Source of the DNA: an uncultured Ruminococcus sp.
GTDB lineage: Bacteria > Bacillota > Clostridia > Oscillospirales > Ruminococcaceae
Assembly: GCA_910584195.1 (NCBI GenBank)
Contig: CAJTYV010000003.1
Span: 62,001 to 126,000 of the forward strand
DNA length: 64,000 nt
Direction: 5' to 3'
Shown one piece after another: positions 35,364 through 43,211 of the stretch (positions are counted from its first letter, which is position 1; every line of letters starts with the position of its first letter). The translations under genes were made by a program, and so were the position numbers. Below the pieces are notes generated by a model. That model searched no databases and was not told the origin of the DNA. It saw nothing but the letters and a program-made list of their open reading frames with translations.

Positions 35364-36310
35364 GACAAAGCCTTTCTTACCGCTTCGATCAACTGCGTCT
35401 TGACCGACTCACAGCTGCCCTTTATGGCGCAGCCTGCCGCTTTTGCATGACCGCCGCCGCCAAGAGTCTGACATATCTCAGATACGTTCACTTCATCGGC
35501 TGAACGGAATGAGCATTTAAATTCACCCGGCTCACGCTCGCGCATAAGTATGCCGACCTCTGTTCCGGCAAGCTGGAGAGTAATGGGCGCAAGTCCTTCA
35601 AGCTCGTCACATGTAATGCCAAGGCTGCTCATCATGTCCTGAGTAACAGCGGCAATAACAAGCTTTCCGCCGATATGCTCCTCCATAAGTTCGCAGAATT
35701 TAGCTTCGAGAAGCATTCTGCCGCGTGATTTTACCTCGAACATGTATCGGTTTATACGAGCGAAATTAATATCGAAGCATCGCTTCATTTCAGCTGCAAT
35801 CTCATGCGCCCTCGGAGTAGTGCATTCGTATCTGAAGCAGCCCGAATCCGTAGCTATCCCCGTATAAAGGCACATTGCGCAGTGTCTGCTGATATTTACC
35901 TCCATCCGCTTTGCAAGGTTGTATATCACCTCGCATGCAGCCGTTGCTTTTGATCTAAGAAGCGTCATTTCGGCATAGTTCTTGTTTGATTCGTGGTGGT
36001 CTATGCAAAGCTGAACTCTTTGACCGTATATCTCCTCATATCTGCCCATAAGCTTTGTATCGGCAATGTCAACGGCGATGATCGTTTTAGGCTCAAAATC
36101 CTCATTCGGCGAATCTGCGGTCATAAAATCGTAGCGCGAAGGAAATTCATCGCTGCATACCACACGGCTTCTTATTCCAAGCTCCGCCAATATATCCTTT
36201 AATCCGAACCCTGCTCCGATACAGTCTCCGTCGGGACTTTGATGTGTTATTATAACGGCATCCTCACAGTTTCTAAGGAAAGTTTCAGCCTCGCTGTATC
36301 CAATATACAT
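35360..36310 (-). CDS. nrnA: DHH-family nanoRNase/pAp phosphatase
   Basis: A 316-residue DHH/DHHA1 phosphoesterase. It has SPDGDCIGAGFGL, AVDIADTKLM, the DHH motif in CIDHHESNKNYAE, and the DHHA1 motif LGGGGHAKAAGC. NrnA degrades very short RNA oligonucleotides and converts pAp to AMP. Its place between rbfA and truB is the usual Firmicutes order. Confidence 0.92.
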   Translation of the reverse strand: MYIGYSEAETFLRNCEDAVIITHQSPDGDCIGAGFGLKDILAELGIRSRVVCSDEFPSRYDFMTADSPNEDFEPKTIIAVDIADTKLMGRYEEIYGQRVQLCIDHHESNKNYAEMTLLRSKATAACEVIYNLAKRMEVNISRHCAMCLYTGIATDSGCFRYECTTPRAHEIAAEMKRCFDINFARINRYMFEVKSRGRMLLEAKFCELMEEHIGGKLVIAAVTQDMMSSLGITCDELEGLAPITLQLAGTEVGILMREREPGEFKCSFRSADEVNVSEICQTLGGGGHAKAAGCAIKGSCESVKTQLIEAVRKALS

Positions 36311-36328
36311 ACCTTATCCCTCTCCTAG

Positions 36329-36667
36329 TCAAAGTATATCATTAAGCTTTTTGCTTATCTCGGCGCCGCGCTCAATGGAAGTATCGGCGATAAACGTAAG
36401 CTCCGGGGATTTTCTCAGGTGCAGGCGGTGAAAAAGCTCACGGCGGATATATCCGGCAGCGCTTTTCAGCCCCTGCACTGATTCTTTTGTTTTTTCTATA
36501 CCGCCGAGACTCGATACGTACACTTTACAGACGGACATATCCCCCGACAGATCGGCTCTCACCACAGTCAGCAGCTTATCGACCCTGGGATCTTTTATTT
36601 CCCGAAGTATCGCCGTAATCTCCCTTTTAATATCTTCCGCAGTGCGGCTGTTTTTGTAATTTGCCAT
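36329..36667 (-). CDS. rbfA: Ribosome-binding factor A
   Basis: A 112-residue KH-like protein that binds the 30S subunit during maturation. Characteristic are REIKDPRVDKLLTVVRADLS near the start and FHRLHLRKSPELTFIADTSI towards the end. It follows infB. The 68-base gap holds a weak hairpin (CAGAGTT / AACTCTG) without a T-run. Confidence 0.94.
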   Translation of the reverse strand: MANYKNSRTAEDIKREITAILREIKDPRVDKLLTVVRADLSGDMSVCKVYVSSLGGIEKTKESVQGLKSAAGYIRRELFHRLHLRKSPELTFIADTSIERGAEISKKLNDIL

Positions 36668-36735
36668 AATACTCCTTAATAAGTCAGGAATGCAGAGTTA
36701 TGATAAAAACTCTGTATCCTTAACTAAAATGATGA

Positions 36736-39366
36736 TCAGTCTTCTCTGTATTCTTCAACAGTATATGTCTCGAAAATATCGCCTTCCTTAACGTCGCTGA
36801 ATTTTTCAAGACTTATACCGCACTCGTAACCCTCTGCTACTTCCTTTGCATCGTCCTTAAAACGCTTCAGACCGGCGATCTTATCGTCTGCAATGATAAT
36901 ACCGTCACGAACAACGCGTACCTGACAGTTTCTTACTGCCTTTCCGCTGAGTACGTAGCTTCCGGCAACCATACCAACATTTGAGATCTTATATACCTGA
37001 CGAACTTCTATGCGTCCCAGTTCTACGTCACGGAATTTAGGCGCAAGCATACCCTTCATAGCGGTCGATATTTCTTCAATAGCATCGTATATGATACGGT
37101 AAAGGCGAATGTCCACTCCGTCTCTTGCGGCATCTTCGGCAGCCACGGGGTCGGGACGAACGTTAAAGCCGACAATGATCGCATTTGAAGCGCTCGCAAG
37201 CATAACGTCGCTTTCCTTAACAGCTCCTACAGCTCCGTGAATAACTCTTACTCTTACCTCGTTGTTGGAAAGCTTTTCGAGCGACTGCTTTACAGCCTCG
37301 ACAGAACCCTGCACGTCTGCCTTGACAATTATGGGCAGTTCTTTTATCTCTCCCTCGGCGATCTGTGAAAACAGGTTATCGAGAGTAACCTTTCTGTAAG
37401 AGTTGAACTGTTCCTGTTTAGCTTCGTGCTTTCTCTGCTCTACGAGTTCTCTTGCAAGACGCTCGTCTTCAACGGCATTGAAAATATCTCCTGCGCTCGG
37501 AACCTCTGCAAGACCGGTTATCTCAACAGGTACAGACGGTCCTGCCTCCTTGACCTTTTTGCCCTTGTCGTTAGTCATTACACGCACACGGCCTACCGCA
37601 GTGCCTGCGATAAGAACATCGCCCTGCTTCAAAGTACCGTTCTGAACGAGAAGCGTAGCAATAGGACCTCTGCCCTTGTCAAGACGAGCCTCAATAACAG
37701 TTCCCTTTGCAAGTCTGTCGGGATTTGCCTTAAGATCCTGTACCTCTGCAACAAGAAGTACATTTTCAAGAAGATCATCGATTCCCTCTCCTGTTTTAGC
37801 CGATACCGGAACGCAAATAATATCTCCGCCCCAGTCCTCGCAGACAAGACCGTACTTTGTAAGTTCTTCCTTGATTCGGTCGGGATTTGCGCCCTCTTTA
37901 TCCATTTTGTTTATTGCGACTATTATCTGTACTCCGGCAGACTTAGCGTGATTTATTGATTCAACGGTCTGAGGCATGATACCATCGTCCGCAGCAACTA
38001 CAAGAATAGCAATATCCGTGATATTTGCGCCTCTTGCACGCATTGATGTAAACGCTTCATGTCCGGGAGTATCGAGGAAAGTTATCTTCTGTCCGTTTAC
38101 CTTGACCTGATATGCGCCGATATGCTGAGTTATGCCGCCTGCCTCGCCGTCTGCAACGTGAGCGTTTCTTATGCGGTCAAGAATAGACGTCTTGCCGTGG
38201 TCAACGTGTCCCATAACAACCACTACAGGACAGCGCGATTCGAGATTGTTATCATCATCGTCACTGTCGTCGATAAGACGTTCCTCAATAGTGATGATAA
38301 CTTCCTTTTCAACCTTAGCGCCCATTTCATCGGCAATGAGAGAAGCTGTGTCGAAATCAATCTCCTGATTGATAGACGCCATGATGCCAAGTCCCATGAG
38401 CTTTTTGATAACATCGGTAGCAGTAGCCTTAAGGCGCGCTGCAAGCTCTCCTACGGTAATTGAATCAGGAATCATGACTTTAAGCTGCTGTTTTCTTGCA
38501 CGTTCCAGCTCCAGTCTTTTAAGCTTTTCAGCCTCGGATTCCTTTCTTGAAAATTGCTGACGGCTTCTCTGTGCGGATTTCTGATTTATCTTTTGCTTTT
38601 TGGAAGAATAATTATCACCGCCATGCTTTCTGCTGCTTCCTGTAGCCATCTGATCGTAACGCTCGTTGTACTTATCAAGATCAACGTAGCTTCCTCTTGT
38701 ATCAACCGTGCGCCTTTGTACTGCGGTAGCAGCTGTCTCGGAAGAGAAACTTGTATTCAGCTTGGTCGCTTCGCCGCGGTCTCTTGCCTTAGGCTGCTCC
38801 TTTTTCTTTTTCTTATCAGCAGACTTAATGTCTGCCTTATCTTCCGGTTTAACGTTCAGTTTTTTCACCTCTGTCTTTGAAACATCTTTTTTCGGTTCTT
38901 CAACCGTCTTTTTTTCATTCTGCTGAACTTTCTTTTCAGGCTCAGCAGGCTTTACCGAAACAGGCTTCGGCTCGGGAGTTTTCTCCTGAACAGGTTTAGC
39001 GTCCTTTTTCACCTGAGACGTTTTCTGTTCCTTTACAGCCTCTTTTTTCGGCTGCTTCTCAGGTTTCTGAGTCCTTTCTGCCTTAACTTTTTTCTCCGGC
39101 TTAACTTTCTTTTCAAGCTTCGGAGCTTCTATTGTTTCGGGTTTCTTTTCAGGCTTAGGGTCGTTCTTTGACGCAAAATATTCGTTTAAATCCTTGACCT
39201 CGTGAAGCTTCGTCTGATGCTCTAAAAGCGCATTCATTTCGTCCTCAGAAAGAGACGACGAAGGCTTCTTTTTTGAATCTCCTTTGGAAGCGAAAAAATC
39301 AACAAGCTCCTGTGATGAAACGTTCAGATCTTTAGCTGCATCGCTTAATTTTATCTTTTTTGCCAT
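36736..39366 (-). CDS. infB: Translation initiation factor IF-2
   Basis: An 876-residue IF-2. An IF-2N domain at the N-terminus (KLSDAAKDLNVSSQELVDFF) is followed by a long Lys/Glu/Pro-rich disordered region (about 60-270) and a second IF-2N unit. The G domain follows (GHVDHGKTS, DTPGHEAFTSMR, INKMDK, SAKTGEG), then domains II-IV. It brings fMet-tRNA to the 30S subunit. The repeated KPEKK-type units make the linker low in complexity. The ATG is behind a GGAGG site. Confidence 0.97.
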   Translation of the reverse strand: MAKKIKLSDAAKDLNVSSQELVDFFASKGDSKKKPSSSLSEDEMNALLEHQTKLHEVKDLNEYFASKNDPKPEKKPETIEAPKLEKKVKPEKKVKAERTQKPEKQPKKEAVKEQKTSQVKKDAKPVQEKTPEPKPVSVKPAEPEKKVQQNEKKTVEEPKKDVSKTEVKKLNVKPEDKADIKSADKKKKKEQPKARDRGEATKLNTSFSSETAATAVQRRTVDTRGSYVDLDKYNERYDQMATGSSRKHGGDNYSSKKQKINQKSAQRSRQQFSRKESEAEKLKRLELERARKQQLKVMIPDSITVGELAARLKATATDVIKKLMGLGIMASINQEIDFDTASLIADEMGAKVEKEVIITIEERLIDDSDDDDNNLESRCPVVVVMGHVDHGKTSILDRIRNAHVADGEAGGITQHIGAYQVKVNGQKITFLDTPGHEAFTSMRARGANITDIAILVVAADDGIMPQTVESINHAKSAGVQIIVAINKMDKEGANPDRIKEELTKYGLVCEDWGGDIICVPVSAKTGEGIDDLLENVLLVAEVQDLKANPDRLAKGTVIEARLDKGRGPIATLLVQNGTLKQGDVLIAGTAVGRVRVMTNDKGKKVKEAGPSVPVEITGLAEVPSAGDIFNAVEDERLARELVEQRKHEAKQEQFNSYRKVTLDNLFSQIAEGEIKELPIIVKADVQGSVEAVKQSLEKLSNNEVRVRVIHGAVGAVKESDVMLASASNAIIVGFNVRPDPVAAEDAARDGVDIRLYRIIYDAIEEISTAMKGMLAPKFRDVELGRIEVRQVYKISNVGMVAGSYVLSGKAVRNCQVRVVRDGIIIADDKIAGLKRFKDDAKEVAEGYECGISLEKFSDVKEGDIFETYTVEEYRED

Positions 39367-39433
39367 AGGCGAATTTTCCTCCTTTTACATACAATCGACT
39401 TCCGTCAATTATCGCTTGTGGATGTGTATATGT

Positions 39434-39472
39434 ACAGTCATATCTATGCTGCGAAGCATTTCATATGACTGT
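39434..39472. repeat. Inverted repeat between ylxQ and infB
   Basis: An outer 10-bp perfect stem (ACAGTCATAT / ATATGACTGT) surrounds an inner 5-bp stem (ATGCT / AGCAT) with a four-base loop. There is no T-run on the minus strand, so it should not stop transcription of infB. It could be a processing or pausing structure. Confidence 0.6.
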
Positions 39473-39474
39473 GG

Positions 39475-39792
39475 TCAGTCATTTTTCTCGAATTTTAAAA
39501 ACCCCTTTGCGAAGCCATCGTCGCATATTGCGAGTACTGCCGTCTCTTTGCCGCACAATTGCGCGGTTTCAGCTTTTGAAAGCTCTGATTCAATTACTGT
39601 AACGCCGTGTTTTCCACATATAAAGCGTATTTCCTTTACGGTTTTTTCCGAAGCGTCGCATGCTGTAAGAATCGCATGTGCTTTGCCGTTTTCCGCTGCC
39701 TCCGCGGCGCTGTCGAAACCCTTTACCGCTTTGCCCGCCTTAATACATATCGACAGCAGGTCAGCCGTTTTCCGTTTCTTTTCTGAGTTCAT
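39475..39792 (-). CDS. L7Ae-family RNA-binding protein (YlxQ-like)
   Basis: A 105-residue protein of the ribosomal L7Ae/L30e/S12e family. KAGKAVKGFDSAAEAA, KAHAILTACDASEKTVKEI and a final LAICDDGFAKGF segment are visible. The family binds kink-turn RNA. It overlaps ylxR by 32 bases in another frame, and the GAGGTGATG inside ylxR serves as its ribosome binding site. It is a conserved part of the nusA-infB operon. Confidence 0.88.
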   Translation of the reverse strand: MNSEKKRKTADLLSICIKAGKAVKGFDSAAEAAENGKAHAILTACDASEKTVKEIRFICGKHGVTVIESELSKAETAQLCGKETAVLAICDDGFAKGFLKFEKND

Positions 39793-40039
39793 CAGCCATC
39801 ACCTCATATACGCTTTCATCTATCCTGCATGAAAAGGATTTCTCGAATCTTCGCGCCTTTTTTGCCTTTTCAAAGCATTGGCTGCTTTTACAGAGATATG
39901 CTCCCCTGCCGTTTTTCTTTCCTGTAAAATCAAGGCTTATTTCGCCCTCGGGGGATTTAACAACACGCATAAGCTCTTTTTTCGGCTTCATTTCATTACA
40001 GCCAAGACACATTCTCATTGGAATTTTATGAGTTTTCAT
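39761..40039 (-). CDS. YlxR/RnpM-family RNA-binding protein
   Basis: A 92-residue basic protein. The family signature is MRMCLGCNEMKPKKELMRVV and GRGAYLCKSSQCFEKA, with four Cys. YlxR proteins bind RNase P RNA and influence gene expression. The start overlaps the nusA stop by 4 bases. Confidence 0.92.
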   Translation of the reverse strand: MKTHKIPMRMCLGCNEMKPKKELMRVVKSPEGEISLDFTGKKNGRGAYLCKSSQCFEKAKKARRFEKSFSCRIDESVYEVMADELRKETENG

Positions 40040-41340
40040 ATATCTTCACCGTCTGCCGTTTCTTCGGAAGCTTCGTTCGCCCCGGCATCGGAACTTTCCT
40101 CGGAATTCGCTTTAATAACAGGATTTTCGGCAGCATCTTCAATTTCGGGAACTTCCGCATTTTCCGGAACCGCATCGATCTCCTGAGCAGCTTCCGTCTC
40201 GGTGGTCAGGGCTTTCTCTGATGCCTCAAGAGCCTCTTTAAGCTGAAGGTCGTAAGTATCCGAAAAGCCTTCCGCAAGTTCAGGCGCAGGCTCTCCCGTA
40301 AGCGGATTGGTCTGCGGCTTAATATCTATTTTGTAGCCTGTCAGCTTTGCCGCAAGCTTTGCGTTCTGACCCTTGTTGCCGATCGCAAGGGAAAGCTGAT
40401 TATTCGGAACGACAACCGTACAATTCTTCTCTTCAACGGATGTTATAACCGTTTTCAATACCTCGGCAGGAGCGAGCGCCTTTGCTACAAATACTCTCGG
40501 ATCGCTGTTCCAAGGAATAATATCGATTTTTTCACCGCTGAGTTCGTTTACTACGGCAGAAATTCTCGCACGTTTCGTACCGATACATGCGCCTACAGCG
40601 TCAACGTTTTCATCCTTTGACCAAACGGCTATCTTTGTTCTTGAACCTGCCTCTCTGGAAATAGACTTGACCTCAACGATACCATCGTATATTTCCGGAA
40701 CTTCCATTTCAAAAAGTCTTTTTACAAGATCTTTATGAGTTCTCGATATCTTAACGATAGGCTTTTTTGTTTTGCCGACAATACCTGTAATATAAACCTT
40801 TACGGACTTGCCCTCCTCAAAAACCTCGCCCGGGATCTGCTCGTTCTTGAACAAATAAAGCTCGGTTCCCTCGTAAAGCAATGTAACCGTACCCCTGCCC
40901 TGCTCTATCTGAGAAACCTTGGCAATAATACAGTCATGCTCCTTTTTCTCAAACTTATTCAGCATCTGTTCACGATTTATTTCTCTGAGATCGCCCTTGA
41001 TAGACTGCTTTGCAGAAAGAGCAGCCATTCTGCCGAGCTTTGAAATATCTATTTCTTTAAGTATCGTACCGCCTACCACAGCATTCGGATCGATAGTTTT
41101 AGCTGCCTCGATATTTATTTCGTTCTCGTCGATAGGCTCGTCGTCTATGATCTCCTGAACGATATACATGGCGAATTTATTTTCCGTAGGATCGATCTCA
41201 ACTCTTATTCTGTCCTCGCTGTGAGGATAAGCTCTTTTTGCAGCTTTAAGCATAGCCGACTTTACCTTCTCGATAAGAATTTCGGTCTCGACGCTGTTTT
41301 CCTCTCCGAGCATTTTCAGCGCATCGAAAAAGTTATCCAT
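40036..41340 (-). CDS. nusA: Transcription elongation factor NusA
   Basis: A 434-residue NusA. It has an N-terminal RNA-polymerase-binding domain, an S1 domain (about 135-200), and two KH domains with SREAGSRTKIAVWS and IGNKGQNAKLAAKLTGYKI. The C-terminal 80 residues are very acidic and Ala-rich (EDAAENPVIKANSEESSD) and lack the acidic repeats of proteobacterial NusA. It controls pausing and termination. Start with GGAGGAAC. Confidence 0.96.
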   Translation of the reverse strand: MDNFFDALKMLGEENSVETEILIEKVKSAMLKAAKRAYPHSEDRIRVEIDPTENKFAMYIVQEIIDDEPIDENEINIEAAKTIDPNAVVGGTILKEIDISKLGRMAALSAKQSIKGDLREINREQMLNKFEKKEHDCIIAKVSQIEQGRGTVTLLYEGTELYLFKNEQIPGEVFEEGKSVKVYITGIVGKTKKPIVKISRTHKDLVKRLFEMEVPEIYDGIVEVKSISREAGSRTKIAVWSKDENVDAVGACIGTKRARISAVVNELSGEKIDIIPWNSDPRVFVAKALAPAEVLKTVITSVEEKNCTVVVPNNQLSLAIGNKGQNAKLAAKLTGYKIDIKPQTNPLTGEPAPELAEGFSDTYDLQLKEALEASEKALTTETEAAQEIDAVPENAEVPEIEDAAENPVIKANSEESSDAGANEASEETADGEDI

Positions 41341-41364
41341 AACAAGTTCCTCCGTTTTTATAAA

Positions 41365-41841
41365 TTAATCAAAATCAAACCAAAGCTTTACAAAAGCAAT
41401 GTCCGAAAGCTGATATTCCATTATATTTCCGTCCTCCGACTCAACAGTCAGCTTCGTTTTGTCTGCTTCTTTAAGATATGCGCAGATCTCCTTTTCACCG
41501 TCAACGGCTCTGATAAAACGTATTCTTACCTTATCTCCCACACAGATCTCAAAGTGATCTTCCTTAAGCAATTCTCTCTCAAGACCTGCCGAACCGACCT
41601 CGAGCGTATAGCTCTCTTTGATCGGGTCAGCCTCGTCAAGCAGCTGATTAACAGGCGCTGTGACCTTTTCACAGTCCTCTATAGAAATACCCTCGTCGCA
41701 GTCAATAAAAATACGAAGATATCGTACAGCGCCCTCCTTAACGAAGCAAACGTCCCAAAGATAATATCCCATCTCATCAGTAACAGGCTTAACCAGATCA
41801 TAAACACGCTGTTCCGTAGCTCCGAATTTCTTTAGCTTCAT
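41365..41841 (-). CDS. rimP: Ribosome maturation factor RimP
   Basis: A 158-residue protein needed for 30S subunit maturation. The typical RIFIDCDEGISIEDCEKV and YTLEVGSAGLERELLKEDHF segments are present. First gene of the nusA-infB operon, with an AAAGGAG site. The promoter and a leader hairpin lie directly upstream. Confidence 0.94.
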   Translation of the reverse strand: MKLKKFGATEQRVYDLVKPVTDEMGYYLWDVCFVKEGAVRYLRIFIDCDEGISIEDCEKVTAPVNQLLDEADPIKESYTLEVGSAGLERELLKEDHFEICVGDKVRIRFIRAVDGEKEICAYLKEADKTKLTVESEDGNIMEYQLSDIAFVKLWFDFD

Positions 41842-41889
41842 ATCTGTTCTCCTTTCATAATATACTTATCCATACTGCATTACAAACGA

Positions 41890-41911
41890 AAGACCGGAAT
41901 GTTCCGGTCTT
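41890..41911. promoter_or_regulatory. Leader hairpin of the rimP-nusA operon
   Basis: A perfect 10-bp palindrome (AAGACCGGAA, two bases, TTCCGGTCTT) lies in the mRNA leader. On the minus strand it is followed by TTCGTTTG, a weak U-tract. It could be an attenuator that NusA itself affects. This last point is inference. Confidence 0.6.
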
Positions 41912-41932
41912 AAGCATACTATGTTATATTTT

Positions 41933-41961
41933 ATTATACCACGTATTTTCAAAAAAATCAA
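41933..41961 (-). promoter_or_regulatory. Promoter of the rimP-nusA-infB operon
   Basis: TTGATT and TATAAT with exactly 17 bases between on the minus strand, about 25 bases before the leader hairpin. The bases from here to 42168 hold further dyads (GTGTCC-GGT-GGACAC and TCTGC-GAA-GCAGA near 42120-42150) but no gene. Confidence 0.8.
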
Positions 41962-42168
41962 TACCTTTAAGAAATTTTTTCTATATTTCGTAAAAAAGAC
42001 AATCTCTCCCGAATAGGAAAGGAAATATGCTGTCATATTATAGAATAAAGACGCCTCAAAACCCTGATATAACCGCAGACGATGTCCCCCGAGTCTCGAC
42101 TGTCGTCTCGGTCGGTGCTTCTGCTTCGCAGAGGTGTCCACCGGACACCCGCACCCTCTTAGGCGGCA

Positions 42169-42258
42169 AACATCTTTAGATTCAGTTGGAGATACAATCT
42201 CCGACTGAATCCGGCTTACTATCGTAAGCCGTCTGCTTGTTGAAAGCAGAGCTTTGAA
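42169..42258. repeat. Dispersed 90-bp repeat with internal hairpins, copy 1
   Basis: About 90 bases match 57899-57987 in the opposite orientation, with only a few changes. Both copies contain two hairpins, a GATTCAG...CTGAATC stem with a GGAGAT/ATCTCC part and a GGCTTAC/GTAAGCC stem. This copy lies directly behind the BIG2 protein gene. No open reading frame is kept, so it is a non-coding repeat. Confidence 0.75.
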
Positions 42259-42275
42259 GAAGAACTTTAAATTTT

Positions 42276-42905
42276 TTATACCGTATAATCCTCATCGTTC
42301 AAAGCGGCTACCGGTGTTGTAAAGGACACGATCGCACCGTTATCCGAAGCGTCTGTCGGAGCTTCGGGAGTTACCCCGCCCGCTGTTCCTGAACCGGCTC
42401 CTTCTGCAACATGTACTTTTATTTCGATCTCTATTCCGGGGTTATTATCAAAACTGAGTATAACATAAGTCTCACCGGGAGCAACACCTGTTACATGACC
42501 GTATCCGTCAACAGACGCAATACTCTCGTCAAGCGATTTCCAAACCTCGTTTGCCTCTGAAGAACCTTCGGGATAACCGGATATGTACGATATATCCTGA
42601 TCTCCTACATTCTGAATAAACATTTCACGCTTTGAAAGGATAACCTGAGCCGCCAATGGATTAGCAGTAGTCGTGGCAACTGTAGTTACGGGAGCTGCGG
42701 TTGTTACGGCAGCCGTAGCTGTAGTAGTCGAATTCTGCTTCGAACCTTTTCCGCCCTCTCCGCTGTTGGAACAGCCTTTGAAAATAAGAATAATAAATAG
42801 CAGAATAAGAAACGCTATAACGGCAAGTGCTCCCAGCTGCCTTTGCCTGAGCATTTTCTTTGTAACTCTTTTTCTTCTTGGTCTGCTTTCTGTGTTGTTG
42901 TCCAT
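42276..42905 (-). CDS. Membrane-anchored protein with BIG2 Ig-like domain
   Basis: A 209-residue protein. A very basic start (SRPRRKRVTKKMLRQRQ) precedes one membrane helix (LGALAVIAFLILLFIILIF, about 26-45), then a Thr/Ala-rich spacer (TTATAAVTTAAPVTTVATTT). A single bacterial Ig-like BIG2 domain (about 95-175) shows SLDESIASVDGYGHVTGVAP. It should stick out from the cell surface. A partner is not apparent. A promoter lies about 195 bases upstream. Confidence 0.82.
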   Translation of the reverse strand: MDNNTESRPRRKRVTKKMLRQRQLGALAVIAFLILLFIILIFKGCSNSGEGGKGSKQNSTTTATAAVTTAAPVTTVATTTANPLAAQVILSKREMFIQNVGDQDISYISGYPEGSSEANEVWKSLDESIASVDGYGHVTGVAPGETYVILSFDNNPGIEIEIKVHVAEGAGSGTAGGVTPEAPTDASDNGAIVSFTTPVAALNDEDYTV

Positions 42906-43100
42906 GATGATTTCCTTCCTTTATCTATCTGTTTTCAAAGTCACTATCCACGACTTATATTAAATAACGATTCACCTTAGGCAGCCATTAAAATCTTTTT
43001 GACAAAAGAGTCTTGCTGATGAAGCACTGTAAAATCAAGCTGCAGATAATGATTTTATAGTATGCGTCCCGAATCCCGGGGCATTGTATACCTAATTCAT

Positions 43101-43129
43101 ATTATATCACATAATGGAGAAAATGTCAC
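43101..43129 (-). promoter_or_regulatory. Promoter of the BIG2-domain protein gene
   Basis: GTGACA and TATAAT with 17 bases between on the minus strand. The long leader (42906-43100) contains CCCGAATCCCGGG-like and CAGCTTGATTTT-like short dyads but no recognised RNA family. Confidence 0.65.
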
Positions 43130-43211
43130 GTACTTTCAGAAAATTTTACATAATGCTGTAATATCCTATCGAAAATTGTTAAATTTAAACAAAACAGACA
43201 AAACGACAAAA

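Noticed and set aside
41866..42141. A 91-codon minus-strand frame between the BIG2 gene and rimP
   Set aside because: It crosses the rimP-nusA promoter and several dyads, has no ribosome binding site and no protein-like composition. It is regarded as chance.
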